Assembly: GCF_947499295.1 (NCBI RefSeq)
Contig: NZ_CANMNP010000009.1
Coordinates: 172,732-236,731 of the forward strand
Length of the DNA stretch: 64,000 bases
Direction: 5' to 3'
Origin: an uncultured Roseibium sp.
GTDB taxonomy: Bacteria > Pseudomonadota > Alphaproteobacteria > Rhizobiales > Stappiaceae
Shown here: piece after piece, positions 28,278-37,769 of the stretch
Layout: each line of letters begins with the position of its first letter
Position numbering within the stretch: position 1 is the stretch's first letter
Translations under genes and position numbers: made by a program
Notes under the pieces: model-generated
What the model was told of the DNA's origin: nothing
The model's database searches: none
The model's input: only the letters and a program-made list of their open reading frames with translations

Positions 28278-30710
28278 ATGACACTTCCCTCATCATCGAA
28301 AATCATCATTATCGGCGGCGGCATTGTCGGTTGTTCGACGGCCTATCATCTGGCGCAGATGGGTCAGGAAGTTCTGCTCCTTGAAAAGGCGGCCCTGACG
28401 TCCGGTTCCACATGGCACGCCGCCGGTCTTGTCGGTCAGCTGCGGTCCAATGCAAACATTACCCAGCTCCTGGGATATTCGATCTCGCTTTACGACAGGC
28501 TGGAAGCGGAAACCGGGCAAGCGACCGGATGGAAGATGAATGGCGGCCTGCGCCTTGCCTGCAATGATGAGCGCTGGACCGAGGTCAAGCGCCAGGCTAC
28601 CACCGCACACAGTTTCGGCCTGGACATGCAGTTGCTGTCCCCGAAGGAAGCACAGGATTTGTGGCCGCTGATGGATATCAGCGATGTCGTGGGGGCCGCC
28701 TATTTGCCGACAGACGGTCAGGCCAGCCCCTCCGACATTACCCAGGCACTCGCCAAGGGAGCACGGGCTGGTGGCGCAAAGCTGGTGGAAAACACACCGG
28801 TTCTTGAAATTCTGACTGAACGCGGGACCATTACCGGTGTTCGCACTTCCCAAGGCGATATCGCTTGCGAGAAACTGGTGCTGTGCTGCGGACAATGGAC
28901 CCGGGAGCTTGCCGCGACGATAGGGGTCACTGTGCCGCTCGTTTCTGTCGAACACCAGTACATGATCACGGAAGCCTTCGACGTCCCGACAGACTTGCCG
29001 ACTTTGCGCGACCCGGACCGGCTGACCTACTACAAGGAGGAGGTTGGTGGTCTTGTTATGGGCGGATACGAACCAAACGGTATTCCCTGGGCGGTCGACG
29101 GTGTTCCGGACCGGTTCGATTATCAGCTTCTGGACAGCAACTTCGACCATTTTGAACAACTGATGGAACTGTCGTTGCCGCGTGTGCCCGCACTTGAAAA
29201 AGTTGGCATCAAACAACTGGTCAACGGTCCGGAAAGTTTCACGCCGGACGGTAACTTCATTCTGGGTGAAGCACCGGAAATGGCTAATGTTTTCGTCGGG
29301 GCCGGTTTCAACGCCTTCGGCATTGCGGCAGGCGGCGGCGCGGGAATGGCACTGGCCGAATGGGTCGCCAAAGGTGAACCACCCTACGACCTCTGGCCGG
29401 TCGACATCCGGCGCTTCGGGCGGCCTCACACCGACACCGACTGGGTGCGAACCCGCACGCTGGAGGCCTATGGCAAGCACTATACGATGGCCTGGCCGTC
29501 GGAAGAACACGACAGCGGCCGGCCGTGCCGCCGGTCACCGCTTTATGATCGACTGAAAACGGCCGGTGCCGTATTCGGCGAAAAGCTCGGTTGGGAACGC
29601 CCGAACTGGTTTGCAGAAGCCGGTGAAGAAGCACGCGATATCTACACGTTCGAACGGCCCAACTGGCATGACCCTGTTGGCCGGGAACATAAGGCGGCCC
29701 GTGAGGCGGCCGTCCTGTTCGATCAGACATCTTTCGCAAAATTCATTCTGAAAGGACCAGATGCCGAGGCCGCGCTGAGCTGGATCGCAGCCAACCGCGT
29801 CGACAAACCCGTCGGGTCTATCATCTATACGCAAATGCTGAATGACCGTGGCGGCATAGAGTGCGACCTGACCTGCGTGCGCACGGCCATAGATGAATAT
29901 TACATCGTCACCGGAACCGGCTTTGCCACTCACGATTTCGATTGGATCAGGCGCAATATTCCCGACGGTCTGAATGCCCAGCTCATCGATGTCACGTCGT
30001 CGAATGCCGTGCTGTCGCTGTTCGGACCGAGAGCGCGCGACATTATTTCCGCCTGTACCCGGGCCGATGTCGGCAATGACGCTTTTTCCTTCGGTAAGGC
30101 GCACCGGATCGGTATTGCCGGCTGCCCGGTTCTCGCGCTTCGCATTACCTATGTCGGCGAGCTCGGCTGGGAGCTGCACCTGCCGACGGAATATGCTCAA
30201 ACGGTCTATGACGCCCTACACGCAGCAGGGAAAGAATTCGGCCTGCGAAACGCAGGTTACCGCGCGATCGAAACACTGCGGCTTGAAAAGGGCTATCGTG
30301 CCTGGGGCTCCGATATCGGGCCGGATCATACACCGGACGAAGCCGGCCTCGGCTGGGCCATCAAGATGAAGACCAATGCCGACTTCAAGGGGCGCAGCGC
30401 CGTTCAGGAACAGCGCGACAACGGCGTTAAGAAAATGCTCGCAACCTTCACGACCGACGGCAACGTCATCCTGTCCGGCCGGGAAACGATTTACCGCAAC
30501 GGTGAACGCTGCGGCTGGTTGAGTTCAGGCGGCTATGGCCACACGCTCGGCAAGAGTATTGGAATTGGCTACGTCCGTCATCAGGACGGTGTCACCAAGG
30601 ACCATGTTCTTTCCGCTGATTATGAACTTGAAGTCGGAACGGAACGGGTAAAGGCCGAAGTCACGCTTGCCCCTCTCTACGATCCGAAAATGGAACGGAT
30701 CAAGACCTGA
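28278..30710 (+). CDS. DMGDH/SARDH-like FAD-GcvT oxidoreductase 2
   Basis: An 810-residue paralogue of the enzyme at 19018-21435. FAD motif GGGIVG is at 13-18, WHAAGL has the covalent-FAD His47, and GcvT domains fill the C-terminal half (GYRAIETLRLEKGYRAWG near the folate-binding region). ATG 28278 is used; an upstream GTG at 28266 would overlap the preceding stop. It ends the importer operon. Having two such enzymes next to one importer suggests two successive demethylations (for example dimethylglycine then sarcosine) or two related substrates. Confidence 0.87.
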   Translation: MTLPSSSKIIIIGGGIVGCSTAYHLAQMGQEVLLLEKAALTSGSTWHAAGLVGQLRSNANITQLLGYSISLYDRLEAETGQATGWKMNGGLRLACNDERWTEVKRQATTAHSFGLDMQLLSPKEAQDLWPLMDISDVVGAAYLPTDGQASPSDITQALAKGARAGGAKLVENTPVLEILTERGTITGVRTSQGDIACEKLVLCCGQWTRELAATIGVTVPLVSVEHQYMITEAFDVPTDLPTLRDPDRLTYYKEEVGGLVMGGYEPNGIPWAVDGVPDRFDYQLLDSNFDHFEQLMELSLPRVPALEKVGIKQLVNGPESFTPDGNFILGEAPEMANVFVGAGFNAFGIAAGGGAGMALAEWVAKGEPPYDLWPVDIRRFGRPHTDTDWVRTRTLEAYGKHYTMAWPSEEHDSGRPCRRSPLYDRLKTAGAVFGEKLGWERPNWFAEAGEEARDIYTFERPNWHDPVGREHKAAREAAVLFDQTSFAKFILKGPDAEAALSWIAANRVDKPVGSIIYTQMLNDRGGIECDLTCVRTAIDEYYIVTGTGFATHDFDWIRRNIPDGLNAQLIDVTSSNAVLSLFGPRARDIISACTRADVGNDAFSFGKAHRIGIAGCPVLALRITYVGELGWELHLPTEYAQTVYDALHAAGKEFGLRNAGYRAIETLRLEKGYRAWGSDIGPDHTPDEAGLGWAIKMKTNADFKGRSAVQEQRDNGVKKMLATFTTDGNVILSGRETIYRNGERCGWLSSGGYGHTLGKSIGIGYVRHQDGVTKDHVLSADYELEVGTERVKAEVTLAPLYDPKMERIKT

Positions 30711-30911
30711 GGCAGCCAACTGACGATAGAAATGCATGCGAGCTTGGTTCGCGGAGGCATGCTGAGCCCGCGTATTTGTTTTTTGTGGTGGTTTGATACG
30801 GTGCTTTGCAATCGATCCAATGGACCGCAGCCGCAACAATCACCTAAATTTAAAATAAAATCAATTACTTGCAGAAAACAACACGATACGTGCAAACACT
30901 TTTACAACGAA
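30711..30911. other. Downstream region of the betaine operon
   Basis: Non-coding and AT-rich around 30850-30880. Nothing recognised before the hairpins listed next. Confidence 0.35.
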
Positions 30912-30990
30912 GCCACTCCAGGAGAGTGGCGATCGATAACTAACTGATCGGGCCATAAGAAACGCTGACGCCTAGAGGCACCAGCGTTTC
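30912..30990. terminator. Two hairpins after the betaine operon
   Basis: GCCACTC (30912-30918) pairs with GAGTGGC (30924-30930). GAAACGCTG (30959-30967) pairs with CAGCGTTTC (30982-30990), with a nested GCC-TAGA-GGC in the loop. They lie about 200-280 bp after the last gene of the operon. No long T-run follows, so terminator function is likely but not certain. Confidence 0.45.
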
Positions 30991-31151
30991 ACAATCAGGC
31001 CCATGTGCCAGAGCACTATCGCTGCTGCAGGGAGATTCTTCGGACAGCCGGCTGGCAGCTTGCACCTGATCGAACCAGCGGCGAAGGGAAACCGGCACCG
31101 GGTTGGGAGGCCTTACCACGGTATACCGGTCCCCTTTACCAATTTTATGGT

Positions 31152-31382
31152 TTACTGTGGGATCGCTGAAAATTCAGCTTCATCCAACATGCCGTCCTGG
31201 TTTCCATCGGCTGCTTTGTAAGTTTCTTCTGGGAGCGTAGCACCTGCAGCCTGAATCTCTTCGTATGTCACAAAGCCATCCTGGTTTGCATCCAGCGTTG
31301 AAAAGTCAACACCTTGTGCAAACGCGGCTGAAGACACGAACAGGGCACCAAATGCAAGTACAGCTGACATAGACTTTTTCAT
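31152..31382 (-). CDS. Secreted EF-hand protein
   Basis: A 76-residue protein with a signal peptide (MKKSMSAVLAFGALFVSSAA, cleavage probably after AFA). Two EF-hand loops follow: DANQDGFVTYEE and DGNQDGMLDEAE, both with the D-x-N-x-D-G calcium-binding pattern. ATG 31382 has GGAG about 9 nt upstream; a longer frame would spoil the signal peptide. It is a small periplasmic or secreted Ca2+-binding protein of unknown role. No partner gene adjoins. Confidence 0.85.
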   Translation of the reverse strand: MKKSMSAVLAFGALFVSSAAFAQGVDFSTLDANQDGFVTYEEIQAAGATLPEETYKAADGNQDGMLDEAEFSAIPQ

Positions 31383-31827
31383 GGGTATTCTCCATCTATC
31401 TAGTTCACGTCCCATAAGGTGAAGCCTCGATGGGACACCCGCATAAGGTGCGCAGGCTTTGCGGCTTCAATTAGATGCTGCTGAGGTATTAAATGGCCGT
31501 AACAATGATCATTGAGCGGCAGTTAATTTGAATTTCTATCGATCTTGGCGAGCCCGGTTTGTAGATATTTTGGATATGCATATGAGGAGCCGCGTGTTTT
31601 TCAGGCGCCCTCAACTTTCACTTTCCGTTTCCACTCAAATTCGAGTGGCGACAGGAACTGGTTTCTGAAGTTTTGCGCTTTGGTTTGATGCACATCTTGT
31701 GCAGTCCAATACGCCCCCGAAGCTGGAATTCGTGCATTGTCTGCTGACAGCAGAATTATCATGGGCTCCAGATTTGCCAGGTGATCGGTCCCGCATAACG
31801 ACGGTGGTCATTCCTTCAAAACGAAAT
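31383..31827. other. Intergenic region, nothing recognised
   Basis: About 445 bp between the EF-hand gene start and the LysR gene end. It should hold the EF-hand promoter. No further gene or repeat was found. Confidence 0.35.
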
Positions 31828-32754
31828 TCAGGAAAATTCCACCTCCCAATTCGAAAAGGAGGCTACCTGGGCTTTTGTGAGGTCAAGCATCATCCTCATG
31901 GCATGATTGGCTTCCAGGCTTCGCCGGTATATCGGGCCTGAAGCAAATCGGATTGCGGGCAGATCGGTTGAAACAATTTTCAAACCTTTTCCGCTGTCAG
32001 AATTCAAAAAACTGCTTGGCAAAACCGCCAGATAGTCGCCCTGTCTAAGGAGTTCCAATGCCGTCAACATGGAGTCGCACTGCAGATTTGCGCCAATACT
32101 GATCTCCGCCGTGTCATCCAGAGTTGCATTGATGGTGTCAAGGTAAGCAACTTCGCTTTGATAAGAGAGCCAGGTTTGTGCAAGCAAATCCTTTGCTGCT
32201 GCGCTGCGGTCATGAATTGGATGTTCAGCGTTCGCTACGATGACAAGTTTGGCGTTGAAAAGTGCTTTTCGAACTAGATATGAGGGCAGAGATTCACGCC
32301 TTTGAAACCCGCCGAAAAACGCATCAAATTCCCCCTCTTTCAAACCCTCCACGCCTTCGGTGTAGTTGGTGGATTTGAGTTTGATCAACAATTTGGGAAA
32401 ACGTCGATGCATCTGCGCAATTGCGGGAGGCAATATTGTCGTCATCCAGACTGGTGCCGCCGCAATGCGCAGTTGACCTTGTTCGCCGTTCTGAAGCGCA
32501 TTGAGTTCAGATTCTGCAAGTTGATGTTCTCGCAGCAAATGCCGAGCTTGAGCATGCACAAGCTTCCCCAGCGCTGTCAGATGCAGCCCCCTGTCACGGC
32601 GCTCGAACAACACGCCGCCAACCGCTGCTTCAAGAAGCTTGAGGCTCCGCGTTAGGGCGGGCTGTGTAACACCCACCATCTCCGCAGCAGCGCGCATGTT
32701 GTTTGTCTCAACAATAGCGACCAGCCGGCGGAGGAGTTCTGGTTCATAGATCAT
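31828..32754 (-). CDS. LysR-family regulator of the first sulfatase/importer operon
   Basis: A 308-residue LysR-type regulator. The HTH at about 4-62 has AAAEMVGVTQPALTRSLKLL, and the effector domain is at about 90-300. It is divergent from the importer-sulfatase operon starting at 32861, the usual LysR arrangement. The shared 106-bp region contains two dyads. It probably senses the imported substrate or its desulfated product (inference). Confidence 0.88.
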   Translation of the reverse strand: MIYEPELLRRLVAIVETNNMRAAAEMVGVTQPALTRSLKLLEAAVGGVLFERRDRGLHLTALGKLVHAQARHLLREHQLAESELNALQNGEQGQLRIAAAPVWMTTILPPAIAQMHRRFPKLLIKLKSTNYTEGVEGLKEGEFDAFFGGFQRRESLPSYLVRKALFNAKLVIVANAEHPIHDRSAAAKDLLAQTWLSYQSEVAYLDTINATLDDTAEISIGANLQCDSMLTALELLRQGDYLAVLPSSFLNSDSGKGLKIVSTDLPAIRFASGPIYRRSLEANHAMRMMLDLTKAQVASFSNWEVEFS

Positions 32755-32762
32755 TGATCAGA

Positions 32763-32832
32763 TTTTCTAATCAAAAATTTAGAAAAATTCAAATGCGTTA
32801 TCAATTGAAACGCTTTAGCATTTTTTCAATTG
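32763..32832. promoter_or_regulatory. Two dyads in the LysR/importer divergent promoter
   Basis: TTTTCTAA (32763-32770) and TTAGAAAA (32779-32786) are inverted around 8 nt. CAATTGAAA (32802-32810) and TTTCAATTG (32824-32832) are inverted around 13 nt. They fill the AT-rich gap between the LysR gene and the binding-protein gene and are candidate LysR recall/activation sites. Confidence 0.5.
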
Positions 32833-32860
32833 GGTGCGCCGCACCTACTGGGAGGAAAAA

Positions 32861-34366
32861 ATGAGTACATTTGAACTTTCGCGTCGTTCGTTTTTGACCC
32901 GCGCAAGTGCTGCTATTGCAACGACAGCATTTGGGTCCGGGGCTTCGATTGCGCAAACCGTGCCCGCTCCATTGAACAACGTTCCCGAGGGTGCAAAATT
33001 CCGCTGGATCGACAGCGGCGACCAAAAGGCAGTCTTCTTCAAGAAGTTCTTCGAGAAATATGGAGAAGCCCGGGGAATAGACATTATTTATGATCCGCTT
33101 CCCTGGAATGAAATTGCCAAAGTCGTTCCCCTCGGCGTTCGCAATAACACCGCGCATGATGTATTTGTTCTGCCGCGTAACTTCAGCCTTGCCGATGCGG
33201 TTAGTCAGGGTTGGGTTCAGCCCTATGACGAGTTCATACCCAACATCGAAGAATGGAAGAAAGGGTTCCCATCCGGGGCGTTTCTACCTGGCATCAACGA
33301 GTTCGATGGCAAGACCTATGGCCTGCCATTCACCTCGAACAAGCGCTATGCATCTCACTTGCTCTACAACAAAGCCTATATGGACGCAGCAGGCTTTGAC
33401 CCAGAAGCCAAGCCGCTGACACACAGCGAGTTCCGCGAAGCCGCACGCAAGATCACGGAAGCAGGTCAGGGCCGTTACTTCGGTTTCATCATCGGAGGGT
33501 CACAGCTCAATCGTTGGGCTGACGTTGTGCGGAATATTGGCCGGATCGGCGGTGCGAGCGCGGGTGGGGACGGCATCCTGGACGCTGACATCGATCTGCG
33601 GACAGGAGAGTATGTCTTTGATAGCGATGAGTACATTGCCGCGATCGAGTTGCTTCTTGCCATGCAGTCTGACCGGAGCATGTTCCCCGGCTTCATCAAC
33701 CTGAATGCTCCGCAGGCCAGAGCGTACATGCCACAGGGAGCTGCAGGAATGATCCTTCAGGGGCCGTGGAATATACCTTCCTGGGAGAGCCAGAATCCCG
33801 ATTTCGACTTTGGTCTCTCCTCGGCTCCCGTGCCGGATTCAGGCAATCAGGGCAAGTTGACGATCAGTCAGGGTGGCGCAAAACCAAACACGATAAGCTT
33901 GTGGTCAGGTTCCGAAAATGGCGCGATCGCCGGAGAGATCTTCCACTATCTCGGCACGCTCGAAGGACAGATCGAGTGGGCAAATGTGGTTGGTGCCGGC
34001 GACCCTCCAATCATGCCTGAAGCCGTGGCCAAGGCCGATATGTCGCCCCGTTCGAAACAGATCCTGAACCTTTTCAACGACCAGATCCGTGTCGGTCCGA
34101 ATCCGCTGGTTCGCAATGGAGAAATGTCCAAGGTGGTTGCGGCCTATGTCGCTCCGGATGTAAATTTTGCACGCACCGTGCAGGGCCTGGTCGCCGGTCA
34201 GCTTTCCGGTGTCAAGGAGCAGATGTCCGAACTTAAGGATCGCTACAATAGCGCTCTGGATGCCGCGTTTGCGAAAGCAAAGGCAGACGGCGCAAATGTG
34301 GATCGATCTGAATTGGTCTTCGCAAATTGGAACCCGGACGTCGATTTCGGAGCGGCAGACTACTGA
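32861..34366 (+). CDS. ABC importer substrate-binding protein (family 1), Tat-type signal
   Basis: A 501-residue extracellular solute-binding protein. The N-terminus has a twin-arginine motif (SRRSFLT) followed by a hydrophobic stretch ending near GASIAQ. ATG 32861 follows GGGAGGA. It is longer than most sugar-binding proteins (about 400-430). It heads an operon with two permeases, a sulfatase and an FGE, so the ligand is probably a sulfated organic compound (inference). No ATPase is in this operon; the UgpC/MalK-like ATPase at 45570 may serve it. Confidence 0.88.
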   Translation: MSTFELSRRSFLTRASAAIATTAFGSGASIAQTVPAPLNNVPEGAKFRWIDSGDQKAVFFKKFFEKYGEARGIDIIYDPLPWNEIAKVVPLGVRNNTAHDVFVLPRNFSLADAVSQGWVQPYDEFIPNIEEWKKGFPSGAFLPGINEFDGKTYGLPFTSNKRYASHLLYNKAYMDAAGFDPEAKPLTHSEFREAARKITEAGQGRYFGFIIGGSQLNRWADVVRNIGRIGGASAGGDGILDADIDLRTGEYVFDSDEYIAAIELLLAMQSDRSMFPGFINLNAPQARAYMPQGAAGMILQGPWNIPSWESQNPDFDFGLSSAPVPDSGNQGKLTISQGGAKPNTISLWSGSENGAIAGEIFHYLGTLEGQIEWANVVGAGDPPIMPEAVAKADMSPRSKQILNLFNDQIRVGPNPLVRNGEMSKVVAAYVAPDVNFARTVQGLVAGQLSGVKEQMSELKDRYNSALDAAFAKAKADGANVDRSELVFANWNPDVDFGAADY

Positions 34367-34381
34367 CGTAGGTGTCCATTC

Positions 34382-34409
34382 AGGGGCCACATATTCGCGA
34401 GTGGCCCCT
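34382..34409. repeat. 9-bp hairpin after the binding-protein gene
   Basis: AGGGGCCAC (34382-34390) pairs with GTGGCCCCT (34401-34409) around a 10-nt loop, 15 nt after the stop codon. Only a weak T-run follows (ATTTTG). This position suits a partial terminator or mRNA-protecting stem. Confidence 0.6.
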
Positions 34410-34438
34410 CACCCAATTTTGTAAGGTCAAATCTTTCT

Positions 34439-35362
34439 ATGCGCGTCCTTGGAACTCTCCGGGTACACCGGTTCCATTACCTTATGATGCTGCCTGGCCT
34501 CGTACTGGCGGGCATGTTTGTCTTCTACCCAATCTTCGCGGCCATGTTCTATGCAATGCATGACTGGTCCGGGTTCACCGCACAAAAGATCTTTGTGGGG
34601 TTCGGCAATTTTCTGGACCTGTTTCTGGACCCGATTTTCTGGAATGCCTTTGGACGCTCAATCGTGTTCCTTGTGGGAACCGTTCCGTTGCAGATGGCAA
34701 TCTCGCTCGTTCTGGCAATGGTGTTGAACATGCAGCTTTTGAAGCTGTCGACGTTCTTCCGCACCATGATCTTCCTGCCGGTTGTGACCCCGGTCGCGGT
34801 GATCGGCATAGTCTGGACCTTTCTTTTGAGCCCTTTCAATGGCCCTGTGAACGGTCTCCTCCTGGACCTGGGACTGGTCTCACAGCCAATCGACTTCCTT
34901 GGCTCCACTCAAACCGTCATGCCATCTGTCGTTGGCGTATATGTATGGAAGTGGCTGGGAATAACGCTGATTTACTGGCTTGCCGCTCTGCAGACGGTAC
35001 CGGATGAAGTTTACGACGCAGCTCGCCTGGACAATTGCAAAGGCCACCGGCTCGCATTTTATGTTGTTCTTCCAATCATCAAACCATTTGCACTTGCAAT
35101 ATTGCTGATTTCCTCGGTCGCCGCACTGAACGTGTTTCCCTTGATCATGTCGATGACGAATGGCGGCCCGTTTTTCGGTTCCGAAGTCATGGAAATTTTC
35201 ATCTATCGCACTGCCTTTGCAGCCGATGACGGCAGCATTCCGCAGCTGGGCTATGCCGCCGCAGCCGGCGTGCTGTTTGGTGCAGTTCTATTGGGTCTGA
35301 CCGCCCTTCAGGCACTTGCAGCGCGACGCACGCGAATGGCAACCGCGGGAACAAAAGCATGA
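34439..35362 (+). CDS. ABC importer permease 1 (MalF/UgpA-like)
   Basis: A 307-residue inner-membrane permease with about six transmembrane helices. The EAA-type loop is near 190 (VPDEVYDAARLDNCKGHRL), which contacts the ATPase. It belongs to the carbohydrate-type CUT1 permease family. Its stop overlaps the next permease start (ATGA). Confidence 0.88.
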   Translation: MRVLGTLRVHRFHYLMMLPGLVLAGMFVFYPIFAAMFYAMHDWSGFTAQKIFVGFGNFLDLFLDPIFWNAFGRSIVFLVGTVPLQMAISLVLAMVLNMQLLKLSTFFRTMIFLPVVTPVAVIGIVWTFLLSPFNGPVNGLLLDLGLVSQPIDFLGSTQTVMPSVVGVYVWKWLGITLIYWLAALQTVPDEVYDAARLDNCKGHRLAFYVVLPIIKPFALAILLISSVAALNVFPLIMSMTNGGPFFGSEVMEIFIYRTAFAADDGSIPQLGYAAAAGVLFGAVLLGLTALQALAARRTRMATAGTKA

Positions 35363-36225
35363 TTGCGCGTCTCTCTCCCAAACGGATCGTTTTTGGCGAC
35401 CATGCTCCATCCTTGCGGATCACATTGACGTCGGCGATCCTGGCCCTGTTGTGTCTTGTCTGGATTTACCCCTTCCTCTGGATGGTTTCGACATCCCTGA
35501 AGTCCAATATGGAAATGTTCGCCAACCCGGGTCTGATCCCGCAGGACTTCATGTGGGACAACTATCGCCGCGCCTGGGTCGAAGCAAATATGGGGCGTTA
35601 CTTCTTTAACACGCTGATTGTGACGGCAGGGTCTGTTTTTCTGGTCACTGTTAGTACGGCAATGCTTGGTTACGTGCTGGGGCGCTATCGGTTTCCCGGG
35701 CGCACCACGTTCTTTGTCGCATTCGTTGCGACTGTCTTCATCCCGCAGGGTTTCACGATTATTCCCGTTTTCGAGCTGCTGAGCATGATGGGCCTTTCCT
35801 CCAACCTGTTTGGACTGACGCTCGCAACATCTGGGCATGCAATGGTCGTTTTCGTGGTGCTTTTTGCGGGATATTTCAGTCAGTTACCCAAGGAACTGGA
35901 AGAGGCTGCCCGTGTCGAAGGCATTACCTTTTTCAAGATCTTCTGGTACGTCATGTTGCCTCTGGCGCGGCCAATGGTCGTCACCGTAGTCATCATGCAG
36001 GTGTTACACGCCTGGAATGATTTTCTATTGCCGCTCGTCATCACACTTGCGAACCCGGCCATCCGGACGCTTTCCGTCGGAATCTATGCGTTCAAGGGTG
36101 AACAATCGATCGATTGGACTGGCATGTCGGCGGCAGCAACGATCTCGATCGTACCTGTCGTCATTCTCTTCGTTCTTCTTCAGCGTTACTTCATCAACGG
36201 CCTTGCTGGCGCCGTCAAAGGATGA
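35359..36225 (+). CDS. ABC importer permease 2 (MalG/UgpE-like)
   Basis: A 288-residue CUT1-type permease, six predicted helices, with EAA loop LPKELEEAARVEGITFFKI. It partners the permease at 34439. ATG overlaps the preceding stop, and its own stop overlaps the sulfatase start (ATGA), so import and desulfation are translationally coupled. Confidence 0.88.
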   Translation: MIARLSPKRIVFGDHAPSLRITLTSAILALLCLVWIYPFLWMVSTSLKSNMEMFANPGLIPQDFMWDNYRRAWVEANMGRYFFNTLIVTAGSVFLVTVSTAMLGYVLGRYRFPGRTTFFVAFVATVFIPQGFTIIPVFELLSMMGLSSNLFGLTLATSGHAMVVFVVLFAGYFSQLPKELEEAARVEGITFFKIFWYVMLPLARPMVVTVVIMQVLHAWNDFLLPLVITLANPAIRTLSVGIYAFKGEQSIDWTGMSAAATISIVPVVILFVLLQRYFINGLAGAVKG

Positions 36226-37766
36226 CGAAATTGACAAAACGTACCAACATCTTGCTTATCACCACCGACCAGCAGCATTTTAGCGCTCTCGGTGCCGTCA
36301 ATCCAAAGATCGACACACCAAACATCGATCGGTTGTGCCGCAGCGGCACGCGGTTCGACAAGGCATATTGCCCCGCGCCCACCTGCACACCATCAAGAGC
36401 AAGCATAATTACGGGCCTGTATCCCTCTCAACACGGAGCCTGGACGATTGGGTGCAAACTTGATGAGAACATTCCAACGATCGGCAGCTTGTTGTCTCAG
36501 AACGGCTACGCCACGGGATTGATCGGGAAAGCGCATTTTCAACCGCTTGCCGGCGACAGCCTGGAAAAACAGCCATTGTTACGGGACATCCCCTTCTGGC
36601 GAGACTTCAACGGGCCGTTTTACGGCTTCGAGCATGTAGAGTTGGTGCGCAACCACGCGGATGAAAGCCACGTAGGTCAGCACTATGCCGCATGGCTTGA
36701 AGACAGGGGATTGACTGATTGGCCGGACTACTTTCAGCCGCTCCCCGGTGATGATGCCCCAAAGGCCCCTGCTCGCTCTCCAGATGCACCCTATTGGGCC
36801 CGCACGGACCGGCATTGGCAATTGCCTCAGGAGTTGCACTACACACCCTGGATCGGCGAACGCTCCATCGCCTTCCTTGAGAAGGCAAAAAGAGAGAAAA
36901 AACCCTTTTTCCTATGGACCAGCTTTCCAGATCCTCACCCGCCCTACACGGTTCCCGAACCCTGGGCCTCCATGTATGATCCGGAGGAAATGGAACCGGG
37001 TGAAGTTGTCCCGGGGGAGCATGATCTCAACGCACCGCATTTTTCGAAAACTCAAGAGCTTGAGCCAGATTTCGCAGGCTGGCATGACCCTCACGAAGCT
37101 CACGGTTGTGACAGCCACCTTTATCCAAAGGACGAGCTCAAGAAGGATATGGCAGCCTATTACGGTATGATGAGTTTCCTGGATCGGGAGGTTGGGCGCA
37201 TCCTTGATTATCTTGATGCCGAGGGCATGACCGAGGACACGCTTGTCGTGTTCACGACCGATCACGGGCACTTCTTGGGTCAGCACGGCCTGGTCGCCAA
37301 AGGACCTTTTCACTACGAGGACATGCTGCGAATTCCCTTTATTGTCAGTTGGCCCGGACGGGTGCCTAAAGGACATGTGAGCAAAGCCATTCAAAGCTTG
37401 CTCGATTTGACACCCACCTTTCTTGAAGTTACGGGTCTTGGTCCAGCGCCGGAATTGCAGGGTGTTTCGCAATTGCAAACCTGGCTAGGAACAGGCCCGG
37501 ACGCCCGCGGTTTTGCGATCTGCGAAAATAGGCACAATCCGGTCATGCCTCATGTAACCACCTACGTCGAGGATCGTTTCAAAATTTCCGTCTACAGAAC
37601 CGAAGAGCATGGAGAGTTGTTCGATCTGGAGGAAGACCCGAAAGAAATCAACAACCTGTGGCACGACCCAGACAGTCAGTCTTTGAAAACTCAAATGCTC
37701 CTTCGGATGATGCAGGGTGTCCAAAGTTCTGAGCCATTGAAGTCTCCTCGCGTCGCACAGGCCTGA
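36222..37766 (+). CDS. Cytoplasmic type I sulfatase 1
   Basis: A 514-residue alkaline-phosphatase-superfamily sulfatase. Metal-site Asp lies in ITTDQQ near residue 15. The formylglycine signature is CTPSRASIITG with Cys55, and the second metal site is in TTDHGHFLGQHG. No signal peptide is present, so it acts in the cytoplasm on an imported sulfate ester. ATG 36222 overlaps the permease stop by 4 nt. It is followed 3 bp later by an FGE gene that would convert Cys55 to formylglycine. The substrate is unknown. Confidence 0.92.
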   Translation: MTKLTKRTNILLITTDQQHFSALGAVNPKIDTPNIDRLCRSGTRFDKAYCPAPTCTPSRASIITGLYPSQHGAWTIGCKLDENIPTIGSLLSQNGYATGLIGKAHFQPLAGDSLEKQPLLRDIPFWRDFNGPFYGFEHVELVRNHADESHVGQHYAAWLEDRGLTDWPDYFQPLPGDDAPKAPARSPDAPYWARTDRHWQLPQELHYTPWIGERSIAFLEKAKREKKPFFLWTSFPDPHPPYTVPEPWASMYDPEEMEPGEVVPGEHDLNAPHFSKTQELEPDFAGWHDPHEAHGCDSHLYPKDELKKDMAAYYGMMSFLDREVGRILDYLDAEGMTEDTLVVFTTDHGHFLGQHGLVAKGPFHYEDMLRIPFIVSWPGRVPKGHVSKAIQSLLDLTPTFLEVTGLGPAPELQGVSQLQTWLGTGPDARGFAICENRHNPVMPHVTTYVEDRFKISVYRTEEHGELFDLEEDPKEINNLWHDPDSQSLKTQMLLRMMQGVQSSEPLKSPRVAQA

Positions 37767-37769
37767 AGA

